A stretch of 19,721 nt of DNA from an uncultured Clostridia bacterium (lineage in GTDB: Bacteria > Bacillota > Clostridia > Oscillospirales > Ruminococcaceae), in the NCBI GenBank assembly GCA_938014915.1, contig CALLQQ010000096.1, forward strand, positions 1 to 19,721, read 5' to 3'. This document shows positions 1 through 8,319 of this stretch, piece after piece. The notes beneath the pieces were generated by a model. That model ran no database searches and was not told the DNA's origin. It was given only the letters and a program-made list of their open reading frames with translations. A program made the position numbers and the translations under genes. Every line of letters starts with the position of its first letter. The first letter of the stretch is position 1.

Positions 1-2
1 AA

Positions 3-59
3 TACGATAAGGAATATACTTTAAAGTTAGAGGAGTTAGAGAAATTATATAAGAAATAA
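3..59 (+). CDS. C-terminal tail of an upstream gene, partial
   Basis: One frame is open from the left edge to a TAA at 57-59 and encodes 18 residues ending in a lysine- and glutamate-rich, leucine-spaced stretch (KLEELEKLYKK) that looks like the end of an alpha helix or coiled coil. The other two plus-strand frames hit stops within the first 30 bases. The family cannot be recognised from this little sequence. Positions 60-118 after it hold no convincing signal apart from a 5-bp stem near 75-90. Confidence 0.4.
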   Translation, partial: YDKEYTLKLEELEKLYKK

Positions 60-122
60 TATGTATATTAGAAATCCTAGAATATAGGAGCAAGAACCGG
101 ACTAAATTCACCCCCCACATAA

Positions 123-155
123 AAGCCCGCCCAACCTTTAATGTTGGGCGGACTT
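123..155 (-). terminator. Intrinsic terminator of the pncA-pncB-small ORF operon
   Basis: A 13-bp GC-rich stem (arms 123-135 and 143-155, 7-base loop) lies just past the stop codon at 160. Read on the minus strand the one imperfect pair is a G-U wobble and the stem ends in a short T run, so it fits the minus-strand operon. On the plus strand that pair is a C-A mismatch. Confidence 0.8.
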
Positions 156-159
156 CTTA

Positions 160-357
160 TTACAAGCTAAAATCGTGATCGCGGAGCTGCTGAACATATG
201 CCTTCATCTCTTGACGTGAATTCACATCACGTGTTTTACTGATAATTTCCTTTTGCTTGCTAACTGGCAATTTTGAAAATTGCTTCATAGCATCAATGTC
301 TTGCGCTAATGCCATGCCGAATCCTAGTGGCATATCATCTAAATTGGAAAAGTTCAT
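160..357 (-). CDS. Small conserved hypothetical protein (65 aa)
   Basis: The product is a 65-residue soluble protein with no signal peptide or membrane segment. It starts MNFSNLDDMPLGFGMALAQ and continues into a charged helical half (KQKEIISKTRDVNSRQEMKAYVQQL). From memory, small proteins with this N-terminus recur in Clostridia, but I know of no assigned function. I place the start at the ATG at 357, because GGGGTGAT sits 6 bases upstream as a good Shine-Dalgarno. An in-frame GTG at 366 would add three residues but lies inside that Shine-Dalgarno. The gene follows pncB after 43 bases and is followed by the operon terminator, so it is probably co-transcribed with the NAD-salvage genes. Whether it acts in that pathway is unknown. 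Confidence 0.75.
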   Translation of the reverse strand: MNFSNLDDMPLGFGMALAQDIDAMKQFSKLPVSKQKEIISKTRDVNSRQEMKAYVQQLRDHDFSL

Positions 358-400
358 AATAATCACCCCGCTATTATTATGAACCGTGGCAGGTCAAATA

Positions 401-1849
401 TTACGGTTCAGGGCAGTTTTTCTTCATTAACATTCCATGCTTAATATCCCATAAATTCTGCGATAAATCAACATAGTATTTATGCGGATTCTCAAACCGC
501 TTAACTTCTTCCCATAATGTGTCGACTTGCATCTTGCAGAATGTGCGGATTTCCTCAAGAGAGGGACTTTCATAGACTTTTTTCCCATCAACGAAAATAG
601 GAATTAGCAATTCATGTGCAGTGAAGTCCGTTACTATCTTCCTCTTCCATGTTGCCTGCGGATCAAAAATTTCAAGAGGCTCCCCATCGTCAATGGTTTC
701 ATCATGAATACATATCTGATCGGCGATAGCCTTGCCAGTTTTATTTTCATATAAGCGATAAACTTTTTTGAAATGTGGGGTAGTTATCTTGCCAATATTC
801 TCGCTCACCTTGATTTTTGGCACGACTTCATTATCTTTTTCAATGGCGACAAGCTTATATACACCGCCAAAAACAGGATTGCTCTTTGATGTAATTAATC
901 TCTCCCCAACGCCGAATACGTCGACTTCTGCGCCTTGCGTGATTAAATCCCTTATGATATATTCATCAAGCGAATTCGATGCTACTATTTTGCAATCGGT
1001 AAGACCAGCATCGTCTAACATCTCCCTCGCCTTTTTAGATAGATAGGTGATATCCCCCGAATCAAGCCGTATTCCGCACTCGGTAATGCCCATTGGAATT
1101 AGCACTTCTTTAAAGGCACGAATTGCATTCGGTATGCCGCTTTTAAGCACATCATAAGTATCAACAAGCAGGGTCGCATTATGTGGATAAAGTTCGCAAT
1201 ATGTCTTGAATGCATCATATTCGCAGTCGAACATCTGCACCCACGAATGTGCCATTGTTCCACCGGCAGGAACGCCATATAGCTGATCGGATAGAACGCA
1301 AGCAGTACCATCACAGCCGCCGATATAGGCGGCACGTGCGCCCAAAATTGCACCGTCAGCGCCCTGGGCACGGCGTGAACCGAATTCAAATACGGATCGT
1401 CCCTTTGCCGCTCGTACGACACGATTAGCTTTCGTCGCTATGAGTGACTGGTGGTTAATCGTCAACAGGACGAATGTTTCAATCAATTGTGCCTCAATCG
1501 CCTTAGCACGAACGGTTAGAATTGGCTCATTGGGGAAGATGGGCGTCCCCTCTGGAACCGCGAAAATATCCCCCGTGAAGCGGAACGTCGAAAGATATTT
1601 TAGGAAATCATCGTTGAATATCCCCTTAGAACGCAGAAATTCAATATCTTCTTTTTCAAAATGCAAATTTTCAATATAATCAATTAGCTGATTAAGTCCA
1701 GCAGCAATGGCGAATCCGCCACCGTCGGGAACGCTGCGAAAGAACATATCGAAATATACGGTTTCTTCATAGAATCCATTTTGGAAATAGCCGTTACACA
1801 TTGTGAATTCGTAAAAATCACATAGCATGGCTAGATTTTGTTGCTTCAT
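401..1849 (-). CDS. pncB: Nicotinate phosphoribosyltransferase
   Basis: This 482-residue cytoplasmic enzyme converts nicotinate and PRPP, with ATP, to nicotinate mononucleotide, the entry step of the Preiss-Handler NAD salvage route. Family hallmarks are visible: the N-terminal LCDFYEFTM segment, the FEFGSRRAQG motif near residue 155 that binds substrate, the GTMAHSW motif with His201 as the expected phosphorylated histidine, and the GIRLDSGD phosphate-binding motif further on. The length fits the long bacterial form. The ATG lies 7 bases after the pncA stop, with GGAAGGAAGTAGG spanning that stop as its ribosome binding site. The order nicotinamidase then nicotinate phosphoribosyltransferase makes a complete nicotinamide-to-NaMN module. 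The assignment is secure. Confidence 0.96.
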   Translation of the reverse strand: MKQQNLAMLCDFYEFTMCNGYFQNGFYEETVYFDMFFRSVPDGGGFAIAAGLNQLIDYIENLHFEKEDIEFLRSKGIFNDDFLKYLSTFRFTGDIFAVPEGTPIFPNEPILTVRAKAIEAQLIETFVLLTINHQSLIATKANRVVRAAKGRSVFEFGSRRAQGADGAILGARAAYIGGCDGTACVLSDQLYGVPAGGTMAHSWVQMFDCEYDAFKTYCELYPHNATLLVDTYDVLKSGIPNAIRAFKEVLIPMGITECGIRLDSGDITYLSKKAREMLDDAGLTDCKIVASNSLDEYIIRDLITQGAEVDVFGVGERLITSKSNPVFGGVYKLVAIEKDNEVVPKIKVSENIGKITTPHFKKVYRLYENKTGKAIADQICIHDETIDDGEPLEIFDPQATWKRKIVTDFTAHELLIPIFVDGKKVYESPSLEEIRTFCKMQVDTLWEEVKRFENPHKYYVDLSQNLWDIKHGMLMKKNCPEP

Positions 1850-1856
1850 AATGCGC

Positions 1857-2393
1857 CTACTTCCTTCCGACGACTTTAACGTGCAGCCCCTCTAACACGT
1901 CAAGAGTTTTCTCATTAATAGCATCGTCAGCACTTGCGACGCAATCAGCATCAACTATAACTTCAACTTCTGGCAATGCCGTTTTAGCTAGAATGGCATT
2001 GGAAATAATGCAGATGTTAGTGACAAGACCGGCAAGCTCAATGCTTTCATAATCACGTTCCCGAAGGTAATCGAAGAATTCTACCGAGCCGAATGCCCCT
2101 TTTTCAAATCGCTTATCACCGTCGGCAATTAAATCCTTTGCGCAGCCATATAATTCCCACCCCAGCGTTCCCTTAATGCAATGTGGGATTGGCAGATTCT
2201 TGCCCTCTTGCGATTCCATATAGCTATCGTCATGGGTATCGAATGTGAAAGCAATTTCATCACCATTCTCACGATACTCTTTTATCTTTTTACAAATATG
2301 TTCTTCAATATCCTTAGCTTTTGGGAATCCTAAACTCCCAGTAACGAAATCATTTTGAAAGTCGACGACAACGAATAATCTTTTTTTCTTCAT
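1857..2393 (-). CDS. pncA: Nicotinamidase / isochorismatase-family cysteine hydrolase
   Basis: This 178-residue cytoplasmic hydrolase deamidates nicotinamide to nicotinate, the substrate of the next gene. The expected catalytic triad is visible: Asp11 in VVVDFQNDF, Lys98 in RFEKGAFGS and Cys128 in VTNICIISNA. Metal-binding residues can be placed at Asp52 and His54 (FDTHDD) and His71 (PHCIKGT). A strong GGAGGAG ribosome binding site precedes the ATG. The isochorismatase superfamily includes other amidases, but the adjacency to pncB makes nicotinamidase the natural reading. It is the first gene of a probable three-gene operon; a TATAAT lies about 40 bases upstream at 2429-2434. Confidence 0.92.
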   Translation of the reverse strand: MKKKRLFVVVDFQNDFVTGSLGFPKAKDIEEHICKKIKEYRENGDEIAFTFDTHDDSYMESQEGKNLPIPHCIKGTLGWELYGCAKDLIADGDKRFEKGAFGSVEFFDYLRERDYESIELAGLVTNICIISNAILAKTALPEVEVIVDADCVASADDAINEKTLDVLEGLHVKVVGRK

Positions 2394-2404
2394 ATTATCT
2401 CCTC

Positions 2405-2511
2405 CAATAATATTTATAGATACTTTTAATTATACACTAAATATCACATAATAGAAAGTGTGAAGTCTTAATTTTAGGTATGCAAGATGAATAATCTATA
2501 AATATCTATTG
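2405..2511. repeat. Long-spaced inverted repeat in the pncA/degV divergent region
   Basis: CAATA plus ATATTTATAGAT (2405-2421) is matched in inverted orientation by ATCTATAAATAT, one extra base, then TATTG (2494-2511). Seventeen bases pair with a single-base bulge, and the arms are 72 bases apart. One arm falls at the predicted start of the pncA transcript and the other lies upstream of the degV -35. It is AT-rich, so chance cannot be excluded. Confidence 0.4.
2429..2434 (-). promoter_or_regulatory. Candidate -10 box for the pncA-pncB operon
   Basis: The minus strand reads TATAAT here, 35 bases upstream of the pncA start. No good -35 is present at 16-18 bases (the best is TTTCTA at 2452-2457), which suggests a weak or activator-dependent promoter. 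It lies between the arms of the inverted repeat at 2405-2511. Confidence 0.4.
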
Positions 2512-2537
2512 TAGGGTAATAGTATACCGTTTATTTC

Positions 2538-2566
2538 TTGACATATAAGGATGCTCAATGTATAAT
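2538..2566 (+). promoter_or_regulatory. Sigma-A promoter of degV
   Basis: A consensus TTGACA (2538-2543) and TATAAT (2561-2566) are separated by exactly 17 bases. The degV start codon lies 50 bases downstream of the -10, preceded by GCGGAGGAA as ribosome binding site. This is the best sigma-A promoter in the window and predicts strong vegetative expression. Confidence 0.9.
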
Positions 2567-2616
2567 TTAAGTTACAACTTTAAGCATAAAGGCAGTAGAA
2601 GAAGCGGAGGAATAAG

Positions 2617-3453
2617 ATGGAGAATATAATTATTTCGGATAGTTGTCTTGATTTTAATGACGAGCTACTTCCCAGCGAAGATAGTTTAATTAGAGTTCCA
2701 TTCAATATAAATATTAGCGGCGAAGAAATAGTGGATAAGGATCTTGATATTGATGTTCTGATTGATAAGATGAAAGCATCTAAAGATAAAATTACGACAT
2801 CGTGCCCGTCGCCTAACGATTATTTGGAGGCATTCAAAAAAGGGATGAATGCATTTGCAGTTACGATTTCTTCTAAACTTAGCGGCTCACATAATAGTGC
2901 GATTATCGCTAAAAGGATAGCGGAAGAAAGTAAGGACGAGGGGGGAATTCACGTTTTCGATTGCAAATCGGCGGCAGCAGGGCAGAATCTTGTTGTGCTT
3001 AAAATTAAGCAGCTGTTAGAAGAAAAACTATCTTTTTCTAAAATTGTTGATGAAGTGAATAGATATATCGATAACTTAAAGACAATATTCGTGCTTGATT
3101 CGCTTGATAACTTGGTTAAGAATGGGCGAGTTAGCCCGTTAACCGGTCTTATCGGGACGGCGCTCCACATTGTGCCGATAATGGGCGATGATGGTGATGG
3201 CAATATAGTAGTTAAGGAAAGAGTTCGTGGTAAGAAAAAAGCATTCGATAAATTAATTGAGATAATCGGGAAAAGCAATATTGATTTCAAGAATACTGTT
3301 CTTGCTATCACGCATATAAATGCTAAGGAAAAGGCGCTCAGGATTAAAGACGAATTGCTGAATCTATATAGCTTTAAAGATATTCACATCTTTAAAGGTG
3401 GCGGACTGAGCACTGTATATGGTGACGATGGCGGCATAATAATTGCATATTAA
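2617..3453 (+). CDS. DegV family fatty-acid-binding protein
   Basis: This 278-residue soluble protein belongs to the DegV (FakB-like) family, which binds a fatty acid between two alpha/beta domains. In Firmicutes FakB works with the kinase FakA to phosphorylate exogenous fatty acids. Visible family features are the N-terminal IIISDSCLDF strand, TTSCPSP at residues 60-66 holding the expected carboxylate-binding Thr-Ser, ISSKLSGSHNSA at 84-95, and the DSLDNLVKNGRVS segment at 161-173. It is transcribed alone from a consensus promoter and ends at a shared bidirectional terminator. No fakA kinase gene lies nearby, which is common because DegV paralogs are scattered. The ligand cannot be predicted. 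Confidence 0.92.
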   Translation: MENIIISDSCLDFNDELLPSEDSLIRVPFNINISGEEIVDKDLDIDVLIDKMKASKDKITTSCPSPNDYLEAFKKGMNAFAVTISSKLSGSHNSAIIAKRIAEESKDEGGIHVFDCKSAAAGQNLVVLKIKQLLEEKLSFSKIVDEVNRYIDNLKTIFVLDSLDNLVKNGRVSPLTGLIGTALHIVPIMGDDGDGNIVVKERVRGKKKAFDKLIEIIGKSNIDFKNTVLAITHINAKEKALRIKDELLNLYSFKDIHIFKGGGLSTVYGDDGGIIIAY

Positions 3454-3487
3454 ATAATAGCAAGCTATAAGATTTTCATAATAAAAG

Positions 3488-3524
3488 AAGAACAGCCCTC
3501 TTAAATTTTAAGAGGGCTGTTCTT
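3488..3524. terminator. Bidirectional terminator between degV and the nucleoside ABC operon
   Basis: Perfect 17-bp arms (3488-3504 and 3508-3524) enclose a 3-base loop, realistically a longer loop closed by fewer pairs. T-rich tracts follow on both strands. The hairpin sits between the stop of degV (plus) and the stop of the last permease gene (minus). Confidence 0.88.
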
Positions 3525-3527
3525 TAT

Positions 3528-4481
3528 TTATCTATCTTCCCTAAAATAAGATAAGCCGAGACTTGCCGGTGCTTGATTTTCTTCCTTTTTACGTATTGTA
3601 ATCAGCACTAATACGATGATAGTTGCTATATACGGTATCATATCAAGCAATTGAATCGGCACTGAAACCGTTTTGCCCGTGAATGGTAGCTTAATGCTTT
3701 GCAGTTGGAATCCAAGTGCCCGAAGTGCGCCGAAGAAATAAGCGCCGAACATTGCCTTGAGTGGATTCCATGTGCTGAAGATGATTAGCACGACGGCGAT
3801 CCAGCCGATACCGGCGGTAAGATTGTCACGCCAGCCAATTTCAACAATTGATAGGTACGATCCACCAATGCCGCATAGTGCGCCGCCTATTACGATATGC
3901 ACATATTTATATAAATCAACATTAACTCCCGATGCATCGGCGGCGGCAGGATTCTCCCCCACGCTGCGAAGATTCAGCCCGAGCCTTGTCCGATTAAGGT
4001 AGATATAGGCGAGAATGGCGATTACAATAGAAAGATGAACATAGATACTTTGGTTGAATATCGACTTGCCGAGAATGGGTATATTTGATAGGAAAGGTAT
4101 GTTAATTGAGCGAAAAGGTGCTTTTACACTTTCGGGGAGAGATGGCACTACAATTGACTTCCCTATATAATTTGCGACCCCCGTGCCGAATATTGTTAAG
4201 GTTAGCCCCGTTACGATATGGTTGCCACGTAGTGTGACCGTTATGATGGCATAAATTAATGCGCCCAGTCCGCCCGAGATGGCGGCGGCAAGTATTGCTA
4301 GAACGGGATTGCCGCTAACTTGACCTATCTTAAAGCCCATTACGGCGCCGATGAGCATCATTCCTTCAATACCGAGGTTGAGGTGACCCGACTTCTCACA
4401 TAGAATTCCGCCAACTGTCGCCAGAAGCATTGGTGTGCCCATTTGAATTGCCGTTTGCAAAAATAATGCTAGTGCATCCAT
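3528..4481 (-). CDS. BMP-type nucleoside/purine ABC transporter permease, second subunit
   Basis: This is a very hydrophobic membrane protein with roughly eight to ten helices, of the branched-chain-permease-like superfamily found with BMP binding proteins (B. subtilis NupQ/YufQ type). The family-typical GIEGMMLIGA near the N-terminus and the GENPAAADASGVNV loop near residues 178-191 are both present; the latter is the expected contact with the ATPase. I start it at the ATG at 4481 (317 residues), because AGGAGG lies 7 bases upstream. The in-frame ATG at 4487 is only 1 base from that Shine-Dalgarno. It follows the other permease gene after 12 bases and is the last gene of the operon, so it pairs with that permease to form the channel. 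Confidence 0.9.
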   Translation of the reverse strand: MDALALFLQTAIQMGTPMLLATVGGILCEKSGHLNLGIEGMMLIGAVMGFKIGQVSGNPVLAILAAAISGGLGALIYAIITVTLRGNHIVTGLTLTIFGTGVANYIGKSIVVPSLPESVKAPFRSINIPFLSNIPILGKSIFNQSIYVHLSIVIAILAYIYLNRTRLGLNLRSVGENPAAADASGVNVDLYKYVHIVIGGALCGIGGSYLSIVEIGWRDNLTAGIGWIAVVLIIFSTWNPLKAMFGAYFFGALRALGFQLQSIKLPFTGKTVSVPIQLLDMIPYIATIIVLVLITIRKKEENQAPASLGLSYFREDR

Positions 4482-4493
4482 AGTCATTCCTCC

Positions 4494-5552
4494 TTATGAT
4501 GCTTTTCTTCTTGTGAATACGAATTTATACTGTATAAAGAATTCGGAACCGAGAACGAAGAATAGAATTATACCTTGTAGAATATCCGATACCGCCGATG
4601 GAATTTGCATTTGCACACGTAGGAAATCACCGCCACGCAGCAACATTGCAAAAAGAAAAGATGTGACGATAATAGCAGGTGCGCTCAATTTTGCAAGCCA
4701 TGCGGTAATTACAGCAGTGAAGCCCATTCCGCCGGAAACTTGTTCGTTCAACGTATATTCCACTCCCGATGCTTGAATCATTCCAGCGGCACCGCATAAT
4801 GCGCCACTGATGAATACGGCGGTTAACATGACCTTTTTAAGATTCATTCCCGCATAATTGGCAGTATTCTTATTTTCGCCTATTACTTCAATTTCATATC
4901 CGAGCTTTGTATGTTTCATTAGGATATATATAATGATTGCAAATACGAGTGCGATTATCCAGCCGATATGTAGGCCGAAAACATTGGGCAGCTTAGCATT
5001 CTCAGAAAATTTAGGTATAAGCGCAAAGCCCTTTGCCTCTGGATCGCGCCAAAGGTTATATTGCAGGAATGATATCCATTTGAGGGCAACATAATTGAGC
5101 ATTAAAGTAACTAATGTTTCATTTGTGCCGAATTTTAATTTTAGTACCGATGCTATCGATGCCCAAATTCCGCCGCATATCATAGCAGCAATGAACATCA
5201 GCGGCAGAAGCACTATTTGCGGCATATCGGGGAAATATAATGCGAAAAAGCTAGCGCCGAATGCCCCCATGCAGAGTTGCCCCTCCGCCCCGATATTCCA
5301 GAATTTCATCTTAAAAGCGACGGAAATACCGAGTGAGAGAATCACTAATGGTATTGCCCTCCTGAGAGTTTCAATTAGGCGGTACTTAGTCATTATCGAG
5401 CCATTAACGATGTTGGAGAACACTTCTATTGGATTATGCCCAAGTGCAAGCATCAATAGCGCAGAACAGATTAATGCGCCCACTACTGCAATTAAGCGAT
5501 AAGCAGTTGCACGAATACCAGCCACTTCAGATTTTTTTACTATTTTAATCAT
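4494..5552 (-). CDS. BMP-type nucleoside/purine ABC transporter permease, first subunit
   Basis: This 352-residue polytopic membrane protein is of the NupP/YufP type. It has a first helix near residues 15-38, the IGAEGQLCMGAFGA motif near 85-98, and the IGENKNTANYAGMNLKK cytoplasmic coupling loop near 225-241, matching the equivalent loop of the partner permease. The ATG overlaps the end of the ATPase gene by 8 bases (ATGATTAA), with GGAGGAGCAC upstream, so translation is probably coupled. With the other permease it would form the transport pore. Homology places it in the nucleoside-uptake branch; the precise substrate is inferred from the operon. Confidence 0.92.
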   Translation of the reverse strand: MIKIVKKSEVAGIRATAYRLIAVVGALICSALLMLALGHNPIEVFSNIVNGSIMTKYRLIETLRRAIPLVILSLGISVAFKMKFWNIGAEGQLCMGAFGASFFALYFPDMPQIVLLPLMFIAAMICGGIWASIASVLKLKFGTNETLVTLMLNYVALKWISFLQYNLWRDPEAKGFALIPKFSENAKLPNVFGLHIGWIIALVFAIIIYILMKHTKLGYEIEVIGENKNTANYAGMNLKKVMLTAVFISGALCGAAGMIQASGVEYTLNEQVSGGMGFTAVITAWLAKLSAPAIIVTSFLFAMLLRGGDFLRVQMQIPSAVSDILQGIILFFVLGSEFFIQYKFVFTRRKAS

Positions 5553-7077
5553 TGTGCTCCTCCGTATCGTAAATTTTATGCCCGAGCATTAACATACCGA
5601 GTTGTTCCTTTGTTACCTTTTCAGCAGGGAGTATGTCCATAACTTCCCCATTGGATAGAACCATTATTCTATCGCATAAAGCCATTAATACATCGAGGTC
5701 TTCGCCGATGAAGATAATGCCGACTCCGTCCTGTTTTTGCGAATTGAGCAGGTTGTAAATTTGATAAGATGCACCAATATCGAGCCCACGAACGGGATAT
5801 GCCGTTACGAGTAGTTGCGGCGCCAAATTAATTTCACGCCCGAGCAATACCTTTTGTATATTACCGCCCGATAATTTCTTAACTTGATGATATACAGACG
5901 GTGTCTTTATATCGTATTTCTCTATAATTTGTTCGGAAATTTGCTTAGAGCCTTTTCTGCTCATAAACATCTTATTGCTATTATGATATTCTTTTAGCAG
6001 AACATTATCAATGATATTCATATTACCGACAAGACCCATTCCGAGCCTATCTTCAGGAATGAAGCTTGTTTTAATGCCTTTTCTTATAATTTCACGAGGA
6101 CTTAGCCCGATAATTTCATCACCCTTGAATACGGCACTGCCGGATTTCGGTCGGCATATTCCAGCAAGGACTTCACACAATTCCTTTTGTCCACTGCCGG
6201 CAATGCCCGCAACGCCTAGAATTTCGCCCGAGGAAAGTTCAAATGAAACATTGTCAAGCATCCTCTGATTACCGATGCCTTCAACGACGAGGTCTTTCAC
6301 ATTTAGGATCGGCTTTACCTTGTCGGGATCGGTAGTCACCCTATTGATTTCGAGCGAGATTGCCCTCCCTACCATCATTTCCGTCAAAGACTTAACATCC
6401 GTATCCTTAGTGTCTACTGTTGCGATGCTTTCGCCCTTGCGCAGGATAGTGATACGGTCGGATATCGACATGACTTCGCCCATCTTATGAGTGATTATGA
6501 TAATTGCGCAGCCGTCATCACGCATTTTACGCAGAATCGAAAAGAGATTCTCTATTTCTTGCGGAGTTAATACCGCAGTCGGTTCATCGAGGATTAAAAG
6601 ACGAGCGCCGCCGAATAATACCTTGATAATTTCCACCGTCTGCTTTTCCGATACGGACATATTATATACTTTTTTATCGGGGTCAATTCTTAATGAATAT
6701 TTATCGCCAATTTCCCTAATCTGCCTGCTTAATTCCTTGCCTTTAATGAATAGGCCGTCCTTTTTCCCCAATGTAATGTTTTCCTTAGCGGAGAAAACAT
6801 CGACAAGCTTAAAATGCTGATGTATCATGCCAATCCCAGCATTAATTGCATCGTCGGGAGAAGTAATTTTCAGCTCCTGCCCGTCAAGGAGGATCTGGCC
6901 ACTATCGGGCATATATATTCCTGATAACATGTTCATTAACGTACTCTTGCCGGAGCCATTTTCGCCCAGGATAGCGTGTATTTCGCCCCTATTGATAGTC
7001 ATATTGACATTTTGATTTGCTACAACGGTGCCGAATTTCTTATTTATACCCCTTAGCTCTACAAAAGGAATATCCAT
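5545..7077 (-). CDS. Nucleoside/purine ABC transporter ATP-binding protein, two fused domains
   Basis: This 510-residue cytoplasmic ATPase has two tandem nucleotide-binding domains, as is usual for the NupO/YufO, Mgl and Rbs type. Domain 1 has Walker A GENGSGKST (38-46), a non-canonical signature (MSVSEKQ, 140-146), Walker B LLILDEPTA (160-168) and the switch His in ITHKMGE. Domain 2 has a degenerate Walker A (GIAGSGQKE, 291-299), a canonical LSGGN signature (402-406) and a Walker B region lacking the catalytic Glu (TAYPVRGLD, 425-433). So one ATP site is probably active and the other degenerate, which is normal for the family. The AGGAGG is 11 bases from the ATG, a rather long gap. A strong hairpin separates the gene from the binding-protein gene upstream. 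Confidence 0.93.
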   Translation of the reverse strand: MDIPFVELRGINKKFGTVVANQNVNMTINRGEIHAILGENGSGKSTLMNMLSGIYMPDSGQILLDGQELKITSPDDAINAGIGMIHQHFKLVDVFSAKENITLGKKDGLFIKGKELSRQIREIGDKYSLRIDPDKKVYNMSVSEKQTVEIIKVLFGGARLLILDEPTAVLTPQEIENLFSILRKMRDDGCAIIIITHKMGEVMSISDRITILRKGESIATVDTKDTDVKSLTEMMVGRAISLEINRVTTDPDKVKPILNVKDLVVEGIGNQRMLDNVSFELSSGEILGVAGIAGSGQKELCEVLAGICRPKSGSAVFKGDEIIGLSPREIIRKGIKTSFIPEDRLGMGLVGNMNIIDNVLLKEYHNSNKMFMSRKGSKQISEQIIEKYDIKTPSVYHQVKKLSGGNIQKVLLGREINLAPQLLVTAYPVRGLDIGASYQIYNLLNSQKQDGVGIIFIGEDLDVLMALCDRIMVLSNGEVMDILPAEKVTKEQLGMLMLGHKIYDTEEHND

Positions 7078-7115
7078 CTCAATTTAATCCTCCTAGCATT
7101 ATATTTTATGGAAAT

Positions 7116-7154
7116 TGCCCCCCGCCTTCCACATTTATGGTCTGTCGGGGGGCA
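7116..7154 (-). promoter_or_regulatory. GC-rich hairpin between binding-protein and ATPase genes
   Basis: Arms 7116-7124 and 7146-7154 form a 9-bp stem that contains six consecutive G-C pairs. The loop is 21 bases. No proper T run follows on the minus strand, so it looks less like a full terminator than a partial terminator or 3'-end stabiliser. Such an element would give more binding protein than membrane components. Confidence 0.65.
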
Positions 7155-7173
7155 TATTATTGTGCAAATTAAT

Positions 7174-8280
7174 TTAGTCGGCGGGCAATGTTCCTACAAT
7201 ATTTTCAACAAGCCAATTTAGTTCTAACATTTCCTCATCAGTCAGCTTTTCGCCCTCTTTTACTCTAACGTTGCCTTCATTATCCTTGATAGGTCCTTCA
7301 AATACGTCGAAGCCATCGGCAATTTTTTGCTTTGCAGTGTCAACTGCCTCCTGAGTACCTTCAGCGCATAAGTCGGTTAATTCATCAAGTTTAACAATGC
7401 CAGTATCCATCGGGAGCCACTCATTAGATGCTTCCCACTTGCCATCAATAATAGCCTGTACTTGGGGGATTACATATACACTCCAGTCCCAGATAGGAGC
7501 GGTTAGATATGCCTTTGGTGCAACATTTGCAGTTGATGAGTTGTATCCAATTGCGAATTTGCCGGATTCTTCAGCGGCAACTTGAGCAGCGGTAGTATCT
7601 TGATGTTGTGCAATTACGTCGCAGCCCTTATCGAGTAGCGTTTTCGCAACCGATCTCTCTAAGCTAGGGTCATACCATGTGCCCGAGAAAAGAATCTCAA
7701 CAGTAGCCTCAGGATTGACACTTGCAACACCTAAAGCGAATGCATTAGCACCTCTCACAACTTCTGGAATTGCAACAGCGGCAACATAGCCAATCTTGTT
7801 TGTTTCAGTCTTTAATCCTGCTACAATGCCTGAAAGGTATCTTGCTTGATACATTCTTCCAAAATATGCGGACATATTATCGTTAGTCTTGTATCCGGAG
7901 CAGTGGAAGAATTTCACATCGGGGAATTCCTGTGCAACTTCTAAAGTATAATCCATGAAGCCGAAGCTATTTGAGAAGATGACATTGCATCCACGGTCGA
8001 TTAAATCCCTAATCGAAGTTGCGCAACTTGCATCTTCCTCTACATTTTCAACAACAAGTGTTTCGACGCCTAATTCTTCTTCTAGTTGTTTCCTTGCCTG
8101 GTCATGAGAATAGGTATATCCTTCATCACCTGGGACGCCAATGTAAACAAATCCAACTTTAACATTAGTCTTTGCGTCCCCGCCGCCCGATTGGTTAGAA
8201 TCGTCCGATGAGGAATTGCCACACCCTACAATTGCAATAGACATTAGTGAGGCTAGTAGTAAAGAGAGTATCCTTTTCAT
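7174..8280 (-). CDS. BMP family substrate-binding lipoprotein (nucleoside/purine uptake)
   Basis: This 368-residue extracytoplasmic lipoprotein starts with a signal peptide and a lipobox IVGC (17-20), so Cys20 should be lipidated, followed by a Ser/Asp-rich linker. The mature part matches the BMP/PnrA family: KVGFVYIGVPGDEGYTYSHD at the start of the first lobe, then IFSNSFGFMD, a GYVAAVAIPEV segment and the IAQHQDTTAAQVAA hinge region. Members of this family that have been studied bind purine nucleosides. It is placed between xpt and the transporter genes, which supports a purine substrate. The ribosome binding site AGGAGG lies 8 bases before the ATG. Confidence 0.94.
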   Translation of the reverse strand: MKRILSLLLASLMSIAIVGCGNSSSDDSNQSGGGDAKTNVKVGFVYIGVPGDEGYTYSHDQARKQLEEELGVETLVVENVEEDASCATSIRDLIDRGCNVIFSNSFGFMDYTLEVAQEFPDVKFFHCSGYKTNDNMSAYFGRMYQARYLSGIVAGLKTETNKIGYVAAVAIPEVVRGANAFALGVASVNPEATVEILFSGTWYDPSLERSVAKTLLDKGCDVIAQHQDTTAAQVAAEESGKFAIGYNSSTANVAPKAYLTAPIWDWSVYVIPQVQAIIDGKWEASNEWLPMDTGIVKLDELTDLCAEGTQEAVDTAKQKIADGFDVFEGPIKDNEGNVRVKEGEKLTDEEMLELNWLVENIVGTLPAD

Positions 8281-8319
8281 TTAGTAATCCTCCTAAGATT
8301 AGTTTTGTGTTTTATAGAG

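Noticed and set aside
425..433. Placeholder thought that the degenerate second ATPase site of the importer is unusual (residues 425-433 of the protein at 5545-7077)
   Set aside because: Fused sugar/nucleoside-type ATPases regularly have a degenerate second site, so the missing Glu is normal for the family.
5095..5502. 135-codon plus-strand open frame opposite a permease gene
   Set aside because: It is antisense to a clear membrane-protein gene, lacks a ribosome binding site and resembles no family.
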